In this document: positions 9,838-20,521 of the stretch, piece by piece
Numbering within the stretch: position 1 is the stretch's first letter
How the letters are laid out: each line of letters starts with the position of its first letter
Assembly: GCA_032718475.1 (NCBI GenBank)
Contig: JAUCBJ010003386.1
Coordinates: forward strand, 1 to 43,175
Length of the DNA: 43,175 bases
Direction: 5' to 3'
From: Nemertoderma westbladi
Taxonomy: Eukaryota; Xenacoelomorpha; Nemertodermatida; Nemertodermatidae
Notes under the pieces: model-generated
Database searches by the model: none
What the model saw: the letters and a program-made list of their open reading frames with translations, nothing else
What the model was told of the DNA's origin: nothing
Translations under genes and position numbers: made by a program

Positions 9838-10795
9838 GCATTAATGGAAATAATGCATTCTAGAATACGGTAATTGAAGTTGTATCCATGTTATTGATTA
9901 CTTTGCAGCGTTACGTCCTATAGGCCGCAACGCTGCAAAGTAGTACTTTGCAGCGTTGCGAGTAATTCATCAGAACGCTGATAAGTTGACATAATGTAGC
10001 AAAGTAATTATATTCCACTGCAACATCTTTAAAAACTTTTATTACATCACATTTTTATGTACTAGCTGATATTAGATAATTTGATAATACAAATAAATGA
10101 TTGACATGTTAACTAGGTTCTTCTGATACACAAACTATATATCCATCAATAAATAAAACAAATTATTATAGAGTAAGTGCATTAAAACGTGCCGGAATAT
10201 GTACAGTACATACAGTAGGCCTATATTGACATCAGCTGTCATGTGTAATATAAGCAAACTCCACCAAAATATTGTGCAATTTCTTTCTGTAACCTTTATT
10301 ATATCACTTAATCTCATAAGTGCGATTGGGCGACAAGCATACTGTAGCTTATGGTGGCCCTCTCGCTCTGGAAGATATAAACAAATTTATTGCACTGACA
10401 GGACACAGACAAATAAAATGCAATATTGTGCAATTGACTCTAGTTTATTGTTTTGATTAGAATACCGCATCTCTGTTTTCAACTCAGCTCCCTTATTTAG
10501 TTGACATTGTTCATGTTCACTATTCAAAAGGGCCACCAAGCTCCGTATTGATTGCATATAATTGATACAACATAGGCCTATTATAGGGCTTTACTTTCAA
10601 GTGCTAAAAAGTACCCAAAAGCATCAAAATAGCAAAACGCCATTCTAAATTTTCAATGTTTAACAAAGTTTCAAAATTTCGTTTCGTTTGTGTCTGTTAT
10701 AGATTCGTCAACACATTACTGCCTAAACACACAATGGGGCACAACCATTGCAGGTTAATAAACTATGTCAATTTTCAATGAAGGGGAAAGATAAG

Positions 10796-10824
10796 GATGA
10801 GGACAGTGGTCGTACAGCCACTGT
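10796..10824. repeat. Perfect 10-bp hairpin
   Basis: AGGACAGTGG, an 8-base loop, then CCACTGTCCT. Just downstream (near 10850) is ACCAAAACAATAAA, the same short string as in the MITE core at 37400-37420. Its role is unknown. Confidence 0.5.
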
Positions 10825-10967
10825 CCTAGGTTATTCGAACCAAAACAATAAAAGTAGAACATTCATTTTAGTATTAACTAATCGATTTTTGTTATTTTTT
10901 GTTGGGGTTTGATGACATCAATAGTTCTCTCCTCTTATCTTCAAAAAGACAATATATACTGTACCAG

Positions 10968-11180
10968 TATGTAGTACCTCCTCTGTGGAACATCTTAACT
11001 TCGATATTTCGTAGTGTATTATCCCAAATCATCGAATAATTATTCAGCCATTTTCTTCGACATTATTTTCGGACTAATGTTCGTGTCATACCAATTCCAC
11101 GGCTACAGTAAAAATTGCTATATTACTGCTTTGATATACTGTAGATTAGCCCACGTATTTTTAAGAAGGGTTAACGTGTA
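10968..11180. repeat. Dispersed repeat, copy 1
   Basis: Shares GTGTATTATCCCAAATCA, CGAAT, TTCAGCCATT, CACGGCT.CAGTAAAA and CGTATTT.TAAGAA in the same order and orientation with 16618-16890. The two copies are diverged. No coding capacity is seen. Confidence 0.6.
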
Positions 11181-11556
11181 CTGTAATCCATTATGTCTAA
11201 ACGCCCAATATAAGACAGTTTAGTGTTAAGTGTGCCTTCCATCAGTAAAATAACCTACGATAATGCTTTCAAAGATTTCGTCGATTCACGGAGACTGATG
11301 CATCAGATGAAAGCAATTACTTATAATAATAATTATTAATTTGGTTAAGTCGATCAAGGTCAATATGGATCAAAGATTTATCACATCCAAACGAAACAAT
11401 AAACCTTAACCAATATAAAACAAAATTACGTACATCATTGTGTGAAATTGTTTATTTATGTAAACCGCCCTCGCTGCGCTCGCTCGGTACATAAATAAAT
11501 AAACTCGGGTCATAACGCTGCAAAGTGCTACTTTACATACAATGATGTAAATAGTT

Positions 11557-13368
11557 GAATGTATAGGTTGTTAGCAATATGTAAAACTGACACCAACTAA
11601 AAACAATGAATAGGGAATTGGGAAAAATGCTTCTGAAATTAATTACTCAATAGAAATATCCTGACTTAAAAATATAACTTTGTATGTCAGCTTAAATAAA
11701 TGATAAATACTATTATATTATATGTTCTAGACCTTTGAATAACATTACATAAAGGATGGTTACCAGTGTACCTGGCTAGGTGCGGGAAATGGGTGTAATA
11801 ATATTTAATTTAAAAATAGATACCTTGAGATCTAATCGTTCCAGAACACATGACATTAAATTATTACGTATTTCATGTTATGTAATCGACCAATTTTGTA
11901 ATCTTATAAAATACAGTACAGTAGGTCATTGGCCTACATTAGGTCGTTGGGAATTTTACAAATTTTCTCTTAAAATAATTTCTTCAGACTGTTAGAGCGA
12001 ATTAATTTCATCATAAATATGAAAAAAATAGATCTCTTTTTCATTATTCTCGAGGCATTTTATTTACCGAGCCCCAGTGAGATTAATAAAGGGTCAAGTG
12101 AATACTGAAAAAAATATTCTACTTTTTTCCCATGTAATACGTAATTTAATTCTTAAATTTGTACTTTTTTATTGCTCAATTCTTTAATAAAATATAGAGC
12201 GATATAGTGTTACAAAATAAATTTAACTGTAGTATTTTACTATATTGCTTCCATAGTTACTGCGATTAAAATTATTTACTCTTCAATTTCTGATGTTGCC
12301 TTTTACTCAATGTTAAAATAATAATTTAGTATTCTCGAATATTTACAGTATTACGTAACAGACAGCCGCTTAACTAAATAAACCAATATAGGGTATTGGG
12401 TTCCGTTTTGGATTAGGCCTACGCCTTGCAGACACTAAAGTTACAATATATGAATGAATGGAAATAGAAAATCCCGTGAATGGATTTTGCTCAAATTACT
12501 TTCAACCTTTTCTACGTCCTTGCTCTTTGAACACTGGTATAACTTGAACACTGTGTAATACAATAAATTTAAGAAATTCCACCAAAAATATTTTATTTAA
12601 CTTTAGTTTTTAAGGGAAAAAATGTAGAATCAATGCAATCCTACAGTATGAATCCTATGAAACGTTTTTTCCCGATTTTGGGGTATATTTGAGCAAAAAG
12701 GTAACAACTTAATAATAAAATAGATTATATACATATCGTCATCTATTTTCTATTACAGTACAAGTATAATGTATGTAGCTTATATCAAAGGGGACGTTAA
12801 CAATACAGTAATAGCCTTCAAAATATGGATCAACATAAAATGAATATGAGGCAACATGATGATGGTAACCAGATGACAATGACATTAGTACACCTTGGGT
12901 ACCCTTAGTTTGACCAATTTTTTTCATATGAATTATGGCTATTATCATGAGGTTTTTTGTTCTAGAACAAATATTTGACCTTCTGACAGTAACGGTAGCT
13001 AGTAATTTTGATTTTGTGTTACTGTAGCTACTTTTTATAAGATATTAAAAAAATTAAAAGACATGCAGACAATTAAGATTCAATATACTACTATTTTATT
13101 AATGGCGCTAATGAGTTATTATACCTACTGTACTGTATTTAGCCTATTAACCTACTGTATTTAGAACATCAAACACAACTGTTTGTTTGTGTGTTATAAA
13201 TTCTAGTTTAAAAATACTGTAGTTACTAAGAGGACTACCGGTAATCATTTGAAAGGACATTTGTTTTTAATAAAGGTTGTATGGTGATTCCTGTACTATT
13301 CAATTTTTTACCAAAAAATGTTATACTGTAGAACAAAAACAATGTGTTCTAGAACAAAAATATTTAAA
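11557..13368. other. Gene-free AT-rich stretch
   Basis: Very AT-rich with scattered short open frames of no coding character. The palindrome TTCTAGAACAAA occurs near 12960 and again at 13346. No gene or transposon ends could be supported. Confidence 0.4.
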
Positions 13369-13545
13369 AGGCCGCGTTCACACTACCGAGTCAGAGTGAA
13401 AATAAAAAATATAGCTAGCTAGCAATAAATAAATAATAATACATTATATATGCCTAATATAATACGCGTTCTAGAAAAAATATGATTTTTTTTTTACATT
13501 TTGTCTTTTGACTTTGACTTTCACTGGGTAGCGTGAACGCGGCCT
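13369..13545. mobile_element. Small MITE, 177 bp
   Basis: Ends AGGCCGCGTTCACACTACC on the left and its near reverse complement GGTAGCGTGAACGCGGCCT on the right, followed inward by a weaker match (GAGTGAAA / TTTCACT). The interior is AT-rich. No clear target-site duplication. Confidence 0.75.
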
Positions 13546-13618
13546 AATACGTGTTCTATAACATTCATAAAAAAATAGAAAATATAGCAAATACTAGCTA
13601 ACAGTATAAAAAAAACCT

Positions 13619-13879
13619 GTGTACCCAAGGTGTAGCCGGCCTACTAATGCCATTCCAGTCAACAGCGACGGTAGCTCGACATCAATCACACAACAATCAG
13701 TACCGGTACCTTTACCTGCAATATCAAATTCTTCAAAGACATCTGGATCAGCCACTGATACAGGCAATGCCGTTATTGAATTTACAAGTGGTTCCATTTT
13801 CACTCCCGACACCAAGGGCGTAGTAGTCCTTGGAAATTCCTTGGAAATACCACAATGGTGGGCCTACTGTACCACATAG
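13619..13879 (+). CDS. Doubtful coding fragment
   Basis: An 86-codon open frame, GC-richer than its surroundings, encoding a Ser/Thr-rich sequence (SGSATDTGNAVIEF, FTSGSIFTPDTKGVVVLG). It has no recognised domain, and an overlapping minus-strand frame is almost as long. It may be an isolated exon or an old fragment. Confidence 0.2.
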   Translation: MYPRCSRPTNAIPVNSDGSSTSITQQSVPVPLPAISNSSKTSGSATDTGNAVIEFTSGSIFTPDTKGVVVLGNSLEIPQWWAYCTT

Positions 13880-14560
13880 TCGAATTTACCTAGGGATGTA
13901 AATTACCTCATGTAATTTAGCGTTTATATCCTAATCGGACCCTTTAGTTCCCGGGGCATTAACTTTCTAGCATTTATGGTGTTTTTGACAATTTCGTCGA
14001 CTTCCTGTTCTCTGTGTTCACATGATTCTAACGAATTTCTACAACCATTTTCATAATTTGTTTCGATATTCTTAAGAGTTCTACCGTAATGACCCATTTA
14101 AAATAATAAATGGATATGCTTCAGAGTAGACCTACTGTAGGTATGGGTGATGGGACCCATATCTGACTCAACTGCGACACCCACCCTGTGGAATGGCAAA
14201 CCAGGGTGTCCAACCACTCCACTAGAGGCCAGTGGAATTACCGAAGGCAATTATCTCAGAATGGTATTTTTCCATTTTCACATCACTACCCCTCAGCCAT
14301 TTTTCAACCAATTTGTAAGTTTTTGATATCAAATGAAAGCTACAGTACTACCGTAGTGTGCGCAATAATAAAATTCGAACAGATTTTTTAGTTTTGCAAT
14401 TGTTCATCTGTTATAACATTTTTTACGAAACACCCCCTCCCCCCCTTAATATGCACTACCCTTTCATTGTAGCGAGTGGTTAAAGACGGCCAAGAAGTAC
14501 TGTAGGGTTGAGCACAGTGGCAGCATATGATGGTATAAACAGATGGGAGGCCATGAGAAG
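13880..14560. other. Gene-free stretch
   Basis: A hairpin-like pair GACACCC..CCTG and CAGGGTGTC lies at about 14177-14210. Otherwise nothing is recognised. Confidence 0.35.
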
Positions 14561-14750
14561 ATCAATTGCGGACATACAAAGTATCAGATAGTATTTCCAG
14601 GTCTATCTTTTACATGAGCCGCAATCTGAATGGTTAGAGCGTCAGACTTCCTACCGGAGGTCACCAGTTCGATCCCACCTGAACGTCTTTGCCGACTTTG
14701 CAAAAAGCTGTGCCCAACAAAAAGTTATAACAATATGAAACCATTCATTC
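14561..14750 (+). mobile_element. tRNA-derived SINE, copy 1
   Basis: A tRNA-like head lies at about 14617-14690: an A-box-like CTGAATGGTTAGAGC and a B-box-like CCAGTTCGATCCC separated by a plausible anticodon-arm distance. The leader (ATTGCGGAC..AGTATTTCC.GGTCTA) is shared with the copy at 16300-16480, which marks it as a repeat family and not a functional tRNA gene. Confidence 0.65.
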
Positions 14751-14839
14751 ACCCATAACACTAATAATACTGTAATAAATTATAAATGCAAGAAAATGTA
14801 ACTTTTCGGCCATAAGACCATCCAAAGGTAAATCCGGCC

Positions 14840-15607
14840 ATGGGTACCACTATGGACTGTTATAGGGCCATAACATCAGCCTCGGAAATTCCTATTCAAG
14901 GGAAACCTATTGATTTTGAAACATCGCCTCATGGGCGTTATAAAAGGAATAAATATAGAGAAAATAAATTAATATATATGTCCATAGACGTAGAGACAAC
15001 ATCCTTTATATCCAGGATGAGTTTTGATATGGTTTTCACCTTTAAAATTTCGCACCGTACAAAGATAAATATCAACAGCGATAGAAATACAGTCACTCTG
15101 AAAAATACGACATGTCATACAATTGATGTTTTGTTCCAAAGTGTAGACGACGCCAACAGATTTTATGATGAAGTTTTGACCGTACAAAAATCGAAATATG
15201 ACTATAGGGCTGCTGGGGCCTATACCTTAATAAATGGTTATGGAGTATTATATGGTGGATGGAAATCTAATATAGATATTGAAGCTATCAAAGTAAGTTT
15301 TCGCCGCTGTAGGCCAGAATTTGATTCTACCATTGGATTTCATTTAAAGCTTGATAAAGACATTTTCACCTACAGTCATGAGGGACAGGCAGAAGAGTGT
15401 CGTTTAAGTAAACTTCAGGAAGGAACAAGAATAGGTAGACCCTATAATAATACTACTGAAGTTCACGTAATTTATCCCACAAGTTCTAACAACGGCGGTT
15501 GTCGCTTCAAATTTGAATCAACAGAAGAAGCCAGAAAATTTGAGTTTTCTCTTATTAGCATTGCGAAAGCTTACTTAGGATGGCGTTTGGAACGGGCGGA
15601 CTTCTAA
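14840..15607 (+). CDS. Unrecognised 255-residue protein
   Basis: An open frame from an ATG in an excellent context (GCCATGG) to TAA; no intron is needed. I do not recognise the family. Visible pattern: two similar blocks in which beta-rich sequence ends in a helix, first DVLFQSVDDANRFYDEVL at residues about 95-112, then CRFKFESTEEARKFEFSLI near residues 220-238. A strand segment followed by an acidic helix of this kind is seen at the end of PH-like folds, so a tandem PH-like or related lipid- or peptide-binding protein is one guess. No signal peptide or membrane segment. A (G)YGVLYGGWKSN turn lies between the blocks. A candidate ATTAAA poly(A) signal is at 15712. Possible alternatives are a lineage-specific gene or a domesticated transposon gene. 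Confidence 0.7.
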   Translation: MGTTMDCYRAITSASEIPIQGKPIDFETSPHGRYKRNKYRENKLIYMSIDVETTSFISRMSFDMVFTFKISHRTKININSDRNTVTLKNTTCHTIDVLFQSVDDANRFYDEVLTVQKSKYDYRAAGAYTLINGYGVLYGGWKSNIDIEAIKVSFRRCRPEFDSTIGFHLKLDKDIFTYSHEGQAEECRLSKLQEGTRIGRPYNNTTEVHVIYPTSSNNGGCRFKFESTEEARKFEFSLISIAKAYLGWRLERADF

Positions 15608-16085
15608 TAACAATAGAAAATTACACAAGATAATCTGATACTCAATAATAATATTATCAAATATCTTATCTGTTAAATAAGATATACTGAATAACTATTA
15701 TTATTGTTTCAATTAAAACGTATTCACACTCAAGTTTAGGCTGAGATAGATACACATATACTGTATACCAACATTGTAAAGCGTCCTTTTCAAAGGACGG
15801 CGATCTTTTAAAAAAAATACATTTTTTAATGTCTTTGCATTAAGAGATTCATTGACAAATTACAATTCGTACGGACCTCGTTCTTTCCTCAATTTTTAAA
15901 ATTACGGAATATTAATGTTCCTAACCAACTATGGTACGAGACCGTCTCTACCTCTGTCATCAGCTTCGTCAAAAACCCAATCAGAGAAGTCCAAGTACAG
16001 TCAGTACTTCAGAGAGCACAGTGGCTGTACGTACAGTAGATTATGGTATTGAGAGTTGGCGATGAGGACCGTCTCTTCCTTTATA
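15608..16085. other. 3' flank of the 255-residue gene
   Basis: AT-rich. Contains a perfect small hairpin GTCCTTTTCAAAGGAC (15783-15798) and the phrase GACCGTCTCT twice (near 15941 and 16068). No gene. Confidence 0.4.
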
Positions 16086-16296
16086 CTGCATCTGGTTTAT
16101 ATTAAATATCCTTTTTTTTTAAGTAATTTATTTTTACCGTATTTTATTCGATTTTGTGGTACCTCTTATTGCTTTTGTCTTATTTTACTTCACTGTGTGA
16201 TGCTTCCCTTGCATGGGGGAGTGCCCTAAGTGGCACAATTGTGTATTTTAACCTGCAATACTATTGACTATTAAATCCATATTCAATTCAATTCAG
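16085..16296 (+). mobile_element. Probable 3' end of a non-LTR retroelement
   Basis: The stretch ends TATTAAATCCATATTCAATTC-AATTCA, a short tandem ATTCA tail of the kind left by LINEs or SINEs that do not use poly(A). It includes a possible stem (GGGGGAGTGCC, TAAGTGGCAC). The family is not recognised. Confidence 0.35.
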
Positions 16297-16299
16297 GAC

Positions 16300-16480
16300 G
16301 CAAATTGCGGACTATGAAGGAATCAGGTAGTATTTCCGGTCTACCTTTTATCTGAACCGCTAGCTGAATGGTTACAGCGTCATACTGTACTCCCAACCTG
16401 GATGTCACCAGTTCAATCCCACATGGTAGTCAGTGCCAAATTTTTACGAAAATTATAAACATCCAATCAAACCGAGTGTA
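16300..16480 (+). mobile_element. tRNA-derived SINE, copy 2
   Basis: Same layout as the copy at 14561: AATTGCGGACTA, AGTATTTCCGGTCTACC, an A-box-like GCTGAATGGTTACAGCG, and a B-box-like ACCAGTTCAATCCCACA. The copies have diverged at many positions. Confidence 0.65.
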
Positions 16481-16617
16481 TCATTGTGTGTCGTGTTGTA
16501 ATACCACGTCGTTTACTTTAGCTATCGCTTCTCAATGCACCACTTCCTCCACTCATTTAACGTGGGATGGGAGTTATTCTCCCTCCCCCTCGTTTCCAAA
16601 AGATAATTGATAATGTA

Positions 16618-16890
16618 AGTACAGTTCTCCTCTCTACAAAAAAATCTTATTCCGACATTTTGTTGTGTATTATCCCAAATCACCGAATTAATCTTCAGCC
16701 ATTATCTTAGAAGGACACTGTAGCAAGAAGGTGACTCTGTGGTAATTCCGATTGTACTGTATGTAAATTAAATTATTCATAACTTATTTGAGTCGTAGAT
16801 TTACCCATTTCACGGCTCCAGTAAAATTTGCATATTTATAACTTATTTAATAGATTCGCCTGCGTATTTCTAAGAAATTTGGGTAAAGAT
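16618..16890. repeat. Dispersed repeat, copy 2
   Basis: Same orientation as 10968-11180, with the shared blocks listed there. Some spacing between blocks differs. Confidence 0.6.
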
Positions 16891-17116
16891 AATTATTAAT
16901 ATAATAGGTACAGTAGATATAAATAATCACATTTGAATGAAAATATATACTTTTTTGAATGTAAAATTATCTATAGGTTTATGTTTTACACTAAAATGTC
17001 ATACTATATAGTAATATATAATTTTTATATTATTTTTAAAATTCTGCATAAATAAAACTAACTTATACACTATTTGCATCAGAGAGCCACGCTAAATTTA
17101 ATTACCGGTACTCGTC

Positions 17117-17383
17117 TTATTTGTCAGTTCAAAGCAAAAAAGCAAACAGTCGGCAGAAGCCGGAGGCGACCCGAAGGCTCCTCTTTCGATAGCTGGTACC
17201 CGAGGGTAGGGGTGGGCGCTACTCCTATCCCAAGATTTGCTCCCAGTTATTTAACTGGTAATCATTTTATCGACCCCAGTGGATGAAAGGCTGAGTGGAC
17301 CCTGGCGGGGCTGAACCTACAACCAATTGATTGCAGGCCCGGCGCTCAACCAACTGAGCTACCCAGCCAGTTATTTGTCAGTT
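17117..17383 (-). mobile_element. Full-length tRNA-derived SINE with 13-bp TSD
   Basis: The body is 17130-17370 on the minus strand, flanked by the direct repeat TTATTTGTCAGTT (17117-17129 and 17371-17383). Read on the minus strand it begins GGCTGGGTAGCTCAGTTGG (A box) and has a B-box-like GTAGGTTCAGCCCC about 50 bases on, then a non-tRNA body with GGGGTCGATAAAATGATTAC, and ends in a T-rich, non-poly(A) tail. The anticodon stem is not complementary, so this is not a working tRNA gene. A long perfect TSD shows LINE-assisted insertion and suggests it is fairly young. Confidence 0.9.
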
Positions 17384-18290
17384 AAGTGTCGTTAAAGATA
17401 ACAGTTTTGTTAATTGTTATATACATAATTACACTCTATGAACGTGTTCCTTTCCTGAAATTGAAACAATATCGTTTATTGCTTCGGTTGCAAAAGACTG
17501 GCTTCTATAAAGGTTACACCAATTTTAGCAGCGATCGGTAGCGATCGGCAGCGGTGAGCGACTTGTGTGTTATTCAACAATATCACATGAAGGGAATGCC
17601 TAGCCTGGAGTTTTCTTTTTACAGTACTCTGTTCAAACATCAAACAAACAACTGTGGGGCCTTGAGTCGTTATCATTTTTCTACAATTAGGGAACTACGA
17701 GGGTGGGGGCACTGTGTGTGTTTTTACGAAAACCCACACCGCAATTTTACCAGCCATATTTATTATTTTTTAATTACGGGGGTTTACCATTTTGAAGACA
17801 CCTACTGTACAGTCTATGGAGGATTAAGAGTTCTGAATACTGTATATGCATTGTAATTATTATACAGTAAATGTATTGGTAAGTTCTTATGATGTTTTTC
17901 AGGGAAAAATGGAAAACACATTCATTACTACTGTATACAGGTATGTTGAAATAAAATTTTGATGCATAATTCAAATCTCGGATTTTCCCAAAATTTCAAG
18001 TGTGCCACGCCCTAATAAAGTTGCGCCCAAAAACGGCGTACCACTACACTTATGTAGGCCTATTTGAATAGAGAATTCAATATCAATCAGAAACAATACA
18101 AAAGCCCAAAATATCGAATAATAATGACGAACTCATAAATGACCTTGAACATAAAAATGTAGAAATCCAATTGCGACGCCGTTTTTTGCAAAAAAAAATG
18201 CGTCATAAAATTTGGCTAATTCTGGAAAAAAAACTGTGTAGATACTGTACATACAGTAATGTGGATATTAAGTTTTACAGCAAATAATCT
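17384..18290. other. Gene-free stretch
   Basis: Contains GCGATCGGTAGCGATCGGCAGC, a small tandem repeat near 17531. Short open frames overlap on both strands and none looks like protein. Confidence 0.35.
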
Positions 18291-18329
18291 CAGAGAACAT
18301 TTATAGTTTTACAATACTCTTTCTCCTTC

Positions 18330-18620
18330 ATTAGACTCGTTACGCTCGTCCTGTTTTGTCTCAAAATGTTTTTCCTAGACTGTGAACGACGACCTCTATA
18401 ACTTATGCAAAGTTTCGAAACTACGAAAGGTACTGCTGATTTATAGCAGATGGGTACTTGCATCCACTGCAAAACTCGTTGCGTTCGTTCGTTTTTTCTT
18501 TACCAAACTTCAGTTTATTTCTAAACTGTTGGCGGACTACATACGTACCAAGTTTTGTTTAATTCCATCAAGTTATTAGGAATCAAAAATTTACAACGAC
18601 AGACGACAGACAACATAGTC
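18330..18620 (+). repeat. Dispersed repeat carrying the CTCGTTRCGYTCGT motif, copy 1
   Basis: ACTCGTTACGCTCGTCC near 18336 and ACTCGTTGCGTTCGTTCG near 18475, then ACCAAGTTTTGTTTAATTCC, AAGTTATTAGGAAT and ACAACGACAGACGACAGAC. The same order appears at 19383-19570. Confidence 0.7.
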
Positions 18621-18629
18621 CTACACTAG

Positions 18630-18970
18630 GTTTGGGCCTACAGTGTTGCAAGCGAATGCTAAAACGATTGAAACACGTACGTGGGGACTTCGCGCAGCAC
18701 TTAAGTCCAGATTAAACTTTGCGTACCGGTATTCCCAATCCTTACACCTCTTGAATTAACACCTGGGATTGGTTAATTAACTACCTGTATTACTTGATTG
18801 GGCGTTGAAATTATGTAAGGAATGGAGAGAGTGGACGAAATACTGTAGTTTAAGGATTTTATACTCAGTTGGCAGATAGAAAGTGTTCCAAACGCTGTAA
18901 GGAATGGAAAAAGTGGGGGAAATCATGGACGGGTTGTAGGGTTGCAAGCGAATGCTGAAACGATTGAAAC
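18630..18970. repeat. Direct repeat GTTGCAAGCGAATGCT
   Basis: GTTGCAAGCGAATGCT followed by RAAACGATTGAAAC occurs near 18635 and 18943, and TGTAAGGAATGG also occurs twice between them. The phrase ACGTACGTGGGGACTTCGCG near 18676 resembles the minisatellite at 26965-27238. Confidence 0.6.
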
Positions 18971-19382
18971 TATGGATACTCCTTTATACACAGGGTTCAA
19001 AGTACTTAGGTTTGCTTAGGAATAGTCGGTCTGCTATTCGTGTACAGTGTGCTGTGCAACCAACTGTACTAGCGCGTTGACGAGTAGCTCTTACAAAAGG
19101 AAGTAAACGGATACCTGCTGGCCGAACACATGCTACTGATAAGACTGATACGGCGCTAGTAAATGCCCTAGAAACCAGTCGCTAAACAAAAATGCATACA
19201 GTATCTAACAAATGCTAAAGGACATTAGAAAAATAAAGATGGAGTTTATTTAATTGGAGCTTTTAGATTTACGAAAGCTTAACTAGCATAAAACATTCCA
19301 CCACCAGTACTGATCAAAATGACATATCGTCCAATATTCCAAACCAGATTGTTTGCGAGTATAGTCAACACAATACTCGTTT

Positions 19383-19570
19383 CACTCATTGGTCTCGTTG
19401 CGCTCGTCCTAAAGGCCCCACGCAAATATTTCTTGGAAAATTTCTAAACATTTACCAAAGGACATGGATACCAAGTTTGGTTAAATTTCCTCAAGGAATG
19501 ACGAAGTTATTAGCGAAAATTTACGATGACAGGCGACGACGACATACAACTCGTCAATCGTATCCCTATG
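19383..19570 (+). repeat. Dispersed repeat carrying the CTCGTTGCGCTCGT motif, copy 2
   Basis: TCTCGTTGCGCTCGTCC, ACCAAGTTTGGTTAAATTTC, AAGTTATTAGCGAAAATTTA and a GACG/ACGACGAC tract match copy 1 in order and orientation. Confidence 0.7.
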
Positions 19571-19877
19571 CTAAGGCATCGCTCACTTCGTGGCTCGCCC
19601 CACATCGAGAAAGGAACGGAATTACTGTAGTTTACATCATGCTCTCGTGTGAAATATATATATGGGTGATTTGAGTTAAAGTGAGGTTAGATAGATAAGT
19701 AAAGACAAATAAATAAAGAAACGAAAACACGGAAAAACAACAAACATAATGGCTACATTTCCAGTAATACTAATTAATTATATTAATAAACAGTTACCAT
19801 TAACATACAGTACTGTATAATAAAAAAATTATTTATATTAATATTATATTAAATTGTTTATATATTTCCAAACATAA

Positions 19878-20159
19878 ATGAGATTCCCTGGATTCCCTTT
19901 TCGTGAAGGCCTATTCGTGAATCAAGGAGATCAGACAACAGCTGCAGATATGGTAACAACAACAGAATCCCCGCATCCTTACTCCCCCATAGTCTACCAC
20001 TTTCTCTACGCTCATTTCATCTTCATCGCCCTCATGGTATTGATTATCGGATTCTGTGTGGTTCGAAAAATTAATCGAATGAAATCCAGAAGTCAAGACG
20101 TAATTATAGATCCGTGGTCCTGTCTCAACCATGTGGATCACATCCAATCGGATCACTAA
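19878..20159 (+). CDS. Small single-pass membrane protein candidate
   Basis: 93 codons from an ATG with A at -3 to TAA, in a local GC rise inside very AT-rich DNA. Residues about 1-35 are polar with a Thr-rich stretch (QTTAADMVTTTES) and no cleavable signal. Residues about 40-62 form one hydrophobic span (FLYAHFIFIALMVLIIGFCVV), then a basic RKINRMKSRS, which by the positive-inside rule puts the C-terminus in the cytosol. The tail has IDPW and a His/Asp-rich end. The overall size and plan (short outside, one span, basic turn, then a DP motif) recall KCNE-type channel accessory subunits, which are also single-exon genes, but identity is not visible by eye and this is a guess. A chance open frame is the main alternative. 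AATAAA occurs at 20365. Confidence 0.45.
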   Translation: MRFPGFPFREGLFVNQGDQTTAADMVTTTESPHPYSPIVYHFLYAHFIFIALMVLIIGFCVVRKINRMKSRSQDVIIDPWSCLNHVDHIQSDH

Positions 20160-20521
20160 CCCCCACCGTAACTGAGTACTGGCTAACTAACAATAGCAGT
20201 GGGGAAGGAATAAGTGTCGTTTTGTTTAGCGTGTGCCTAGGCCTAGTTTTCGTTGTTTCTGTATATTATTTTGGCGCGTTCAATGTTACACTCTTACACT
20301 AAAACCAATTACATAGTAATATTTTACCGGTAAAATTTGTAACATTTATTTGTTCTAGAACAATAATAAAATAGCGAAAAATGTACATAATCGATGTTTA
20401 CAATTAATTTGTTAACTTAATGTTTTTCCACCATCCTTCTTTCTTTGCCTACACTGGTTGAGGCATAGGCCTTCCGTATTATTGGAATGGTAACATTGTT
20501 ATAATAGAAGTTTGTGATTAT

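Larger units (their letters stand above)
9268..11556. mobile_element. Long inverted-repeat element, about 2.3 kb
   Basis: The left end (9268-9386) and right end (11421-11556) are inverted copies: AACTATTTACATCATTG, then TTTATTTATGTACCGAGCGA, the GCGCAGCGAGGG motif, CATAAATAAAC and ACAATGATGTANGTAATTTTG. The interior is AT-rich with no gene. It holds a smaller inverted pair (9392-9412 against 9972-9996), repeated TTTGCAGCGTT motifs (9903-9958, 11515) and small hairpins. No target-site duplication could be assigned, so the superfamily is unknown. Confidence 0.7.

Noticed and set aside
12885-13636. Possible 730-bp element bounded by TACACCTTGGGTAC and its reverse complement
   Set aside because: The inverted match is only about 14 bases and no duplication or further arm similarity was seen.
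14617-14690. A tRNA gene on the plus strand
   Set aside because: The acceptor stem does not pair convincingly and the same sequence with its leader recurs at 16300-16480 as a repeat.
17290-17372. A tRNA gene on the minus strand
   Set aside because: A and B boxes are good, but the anticodon stem does not pair and the sequence continues into a SINE body with a 13-bp TSD.
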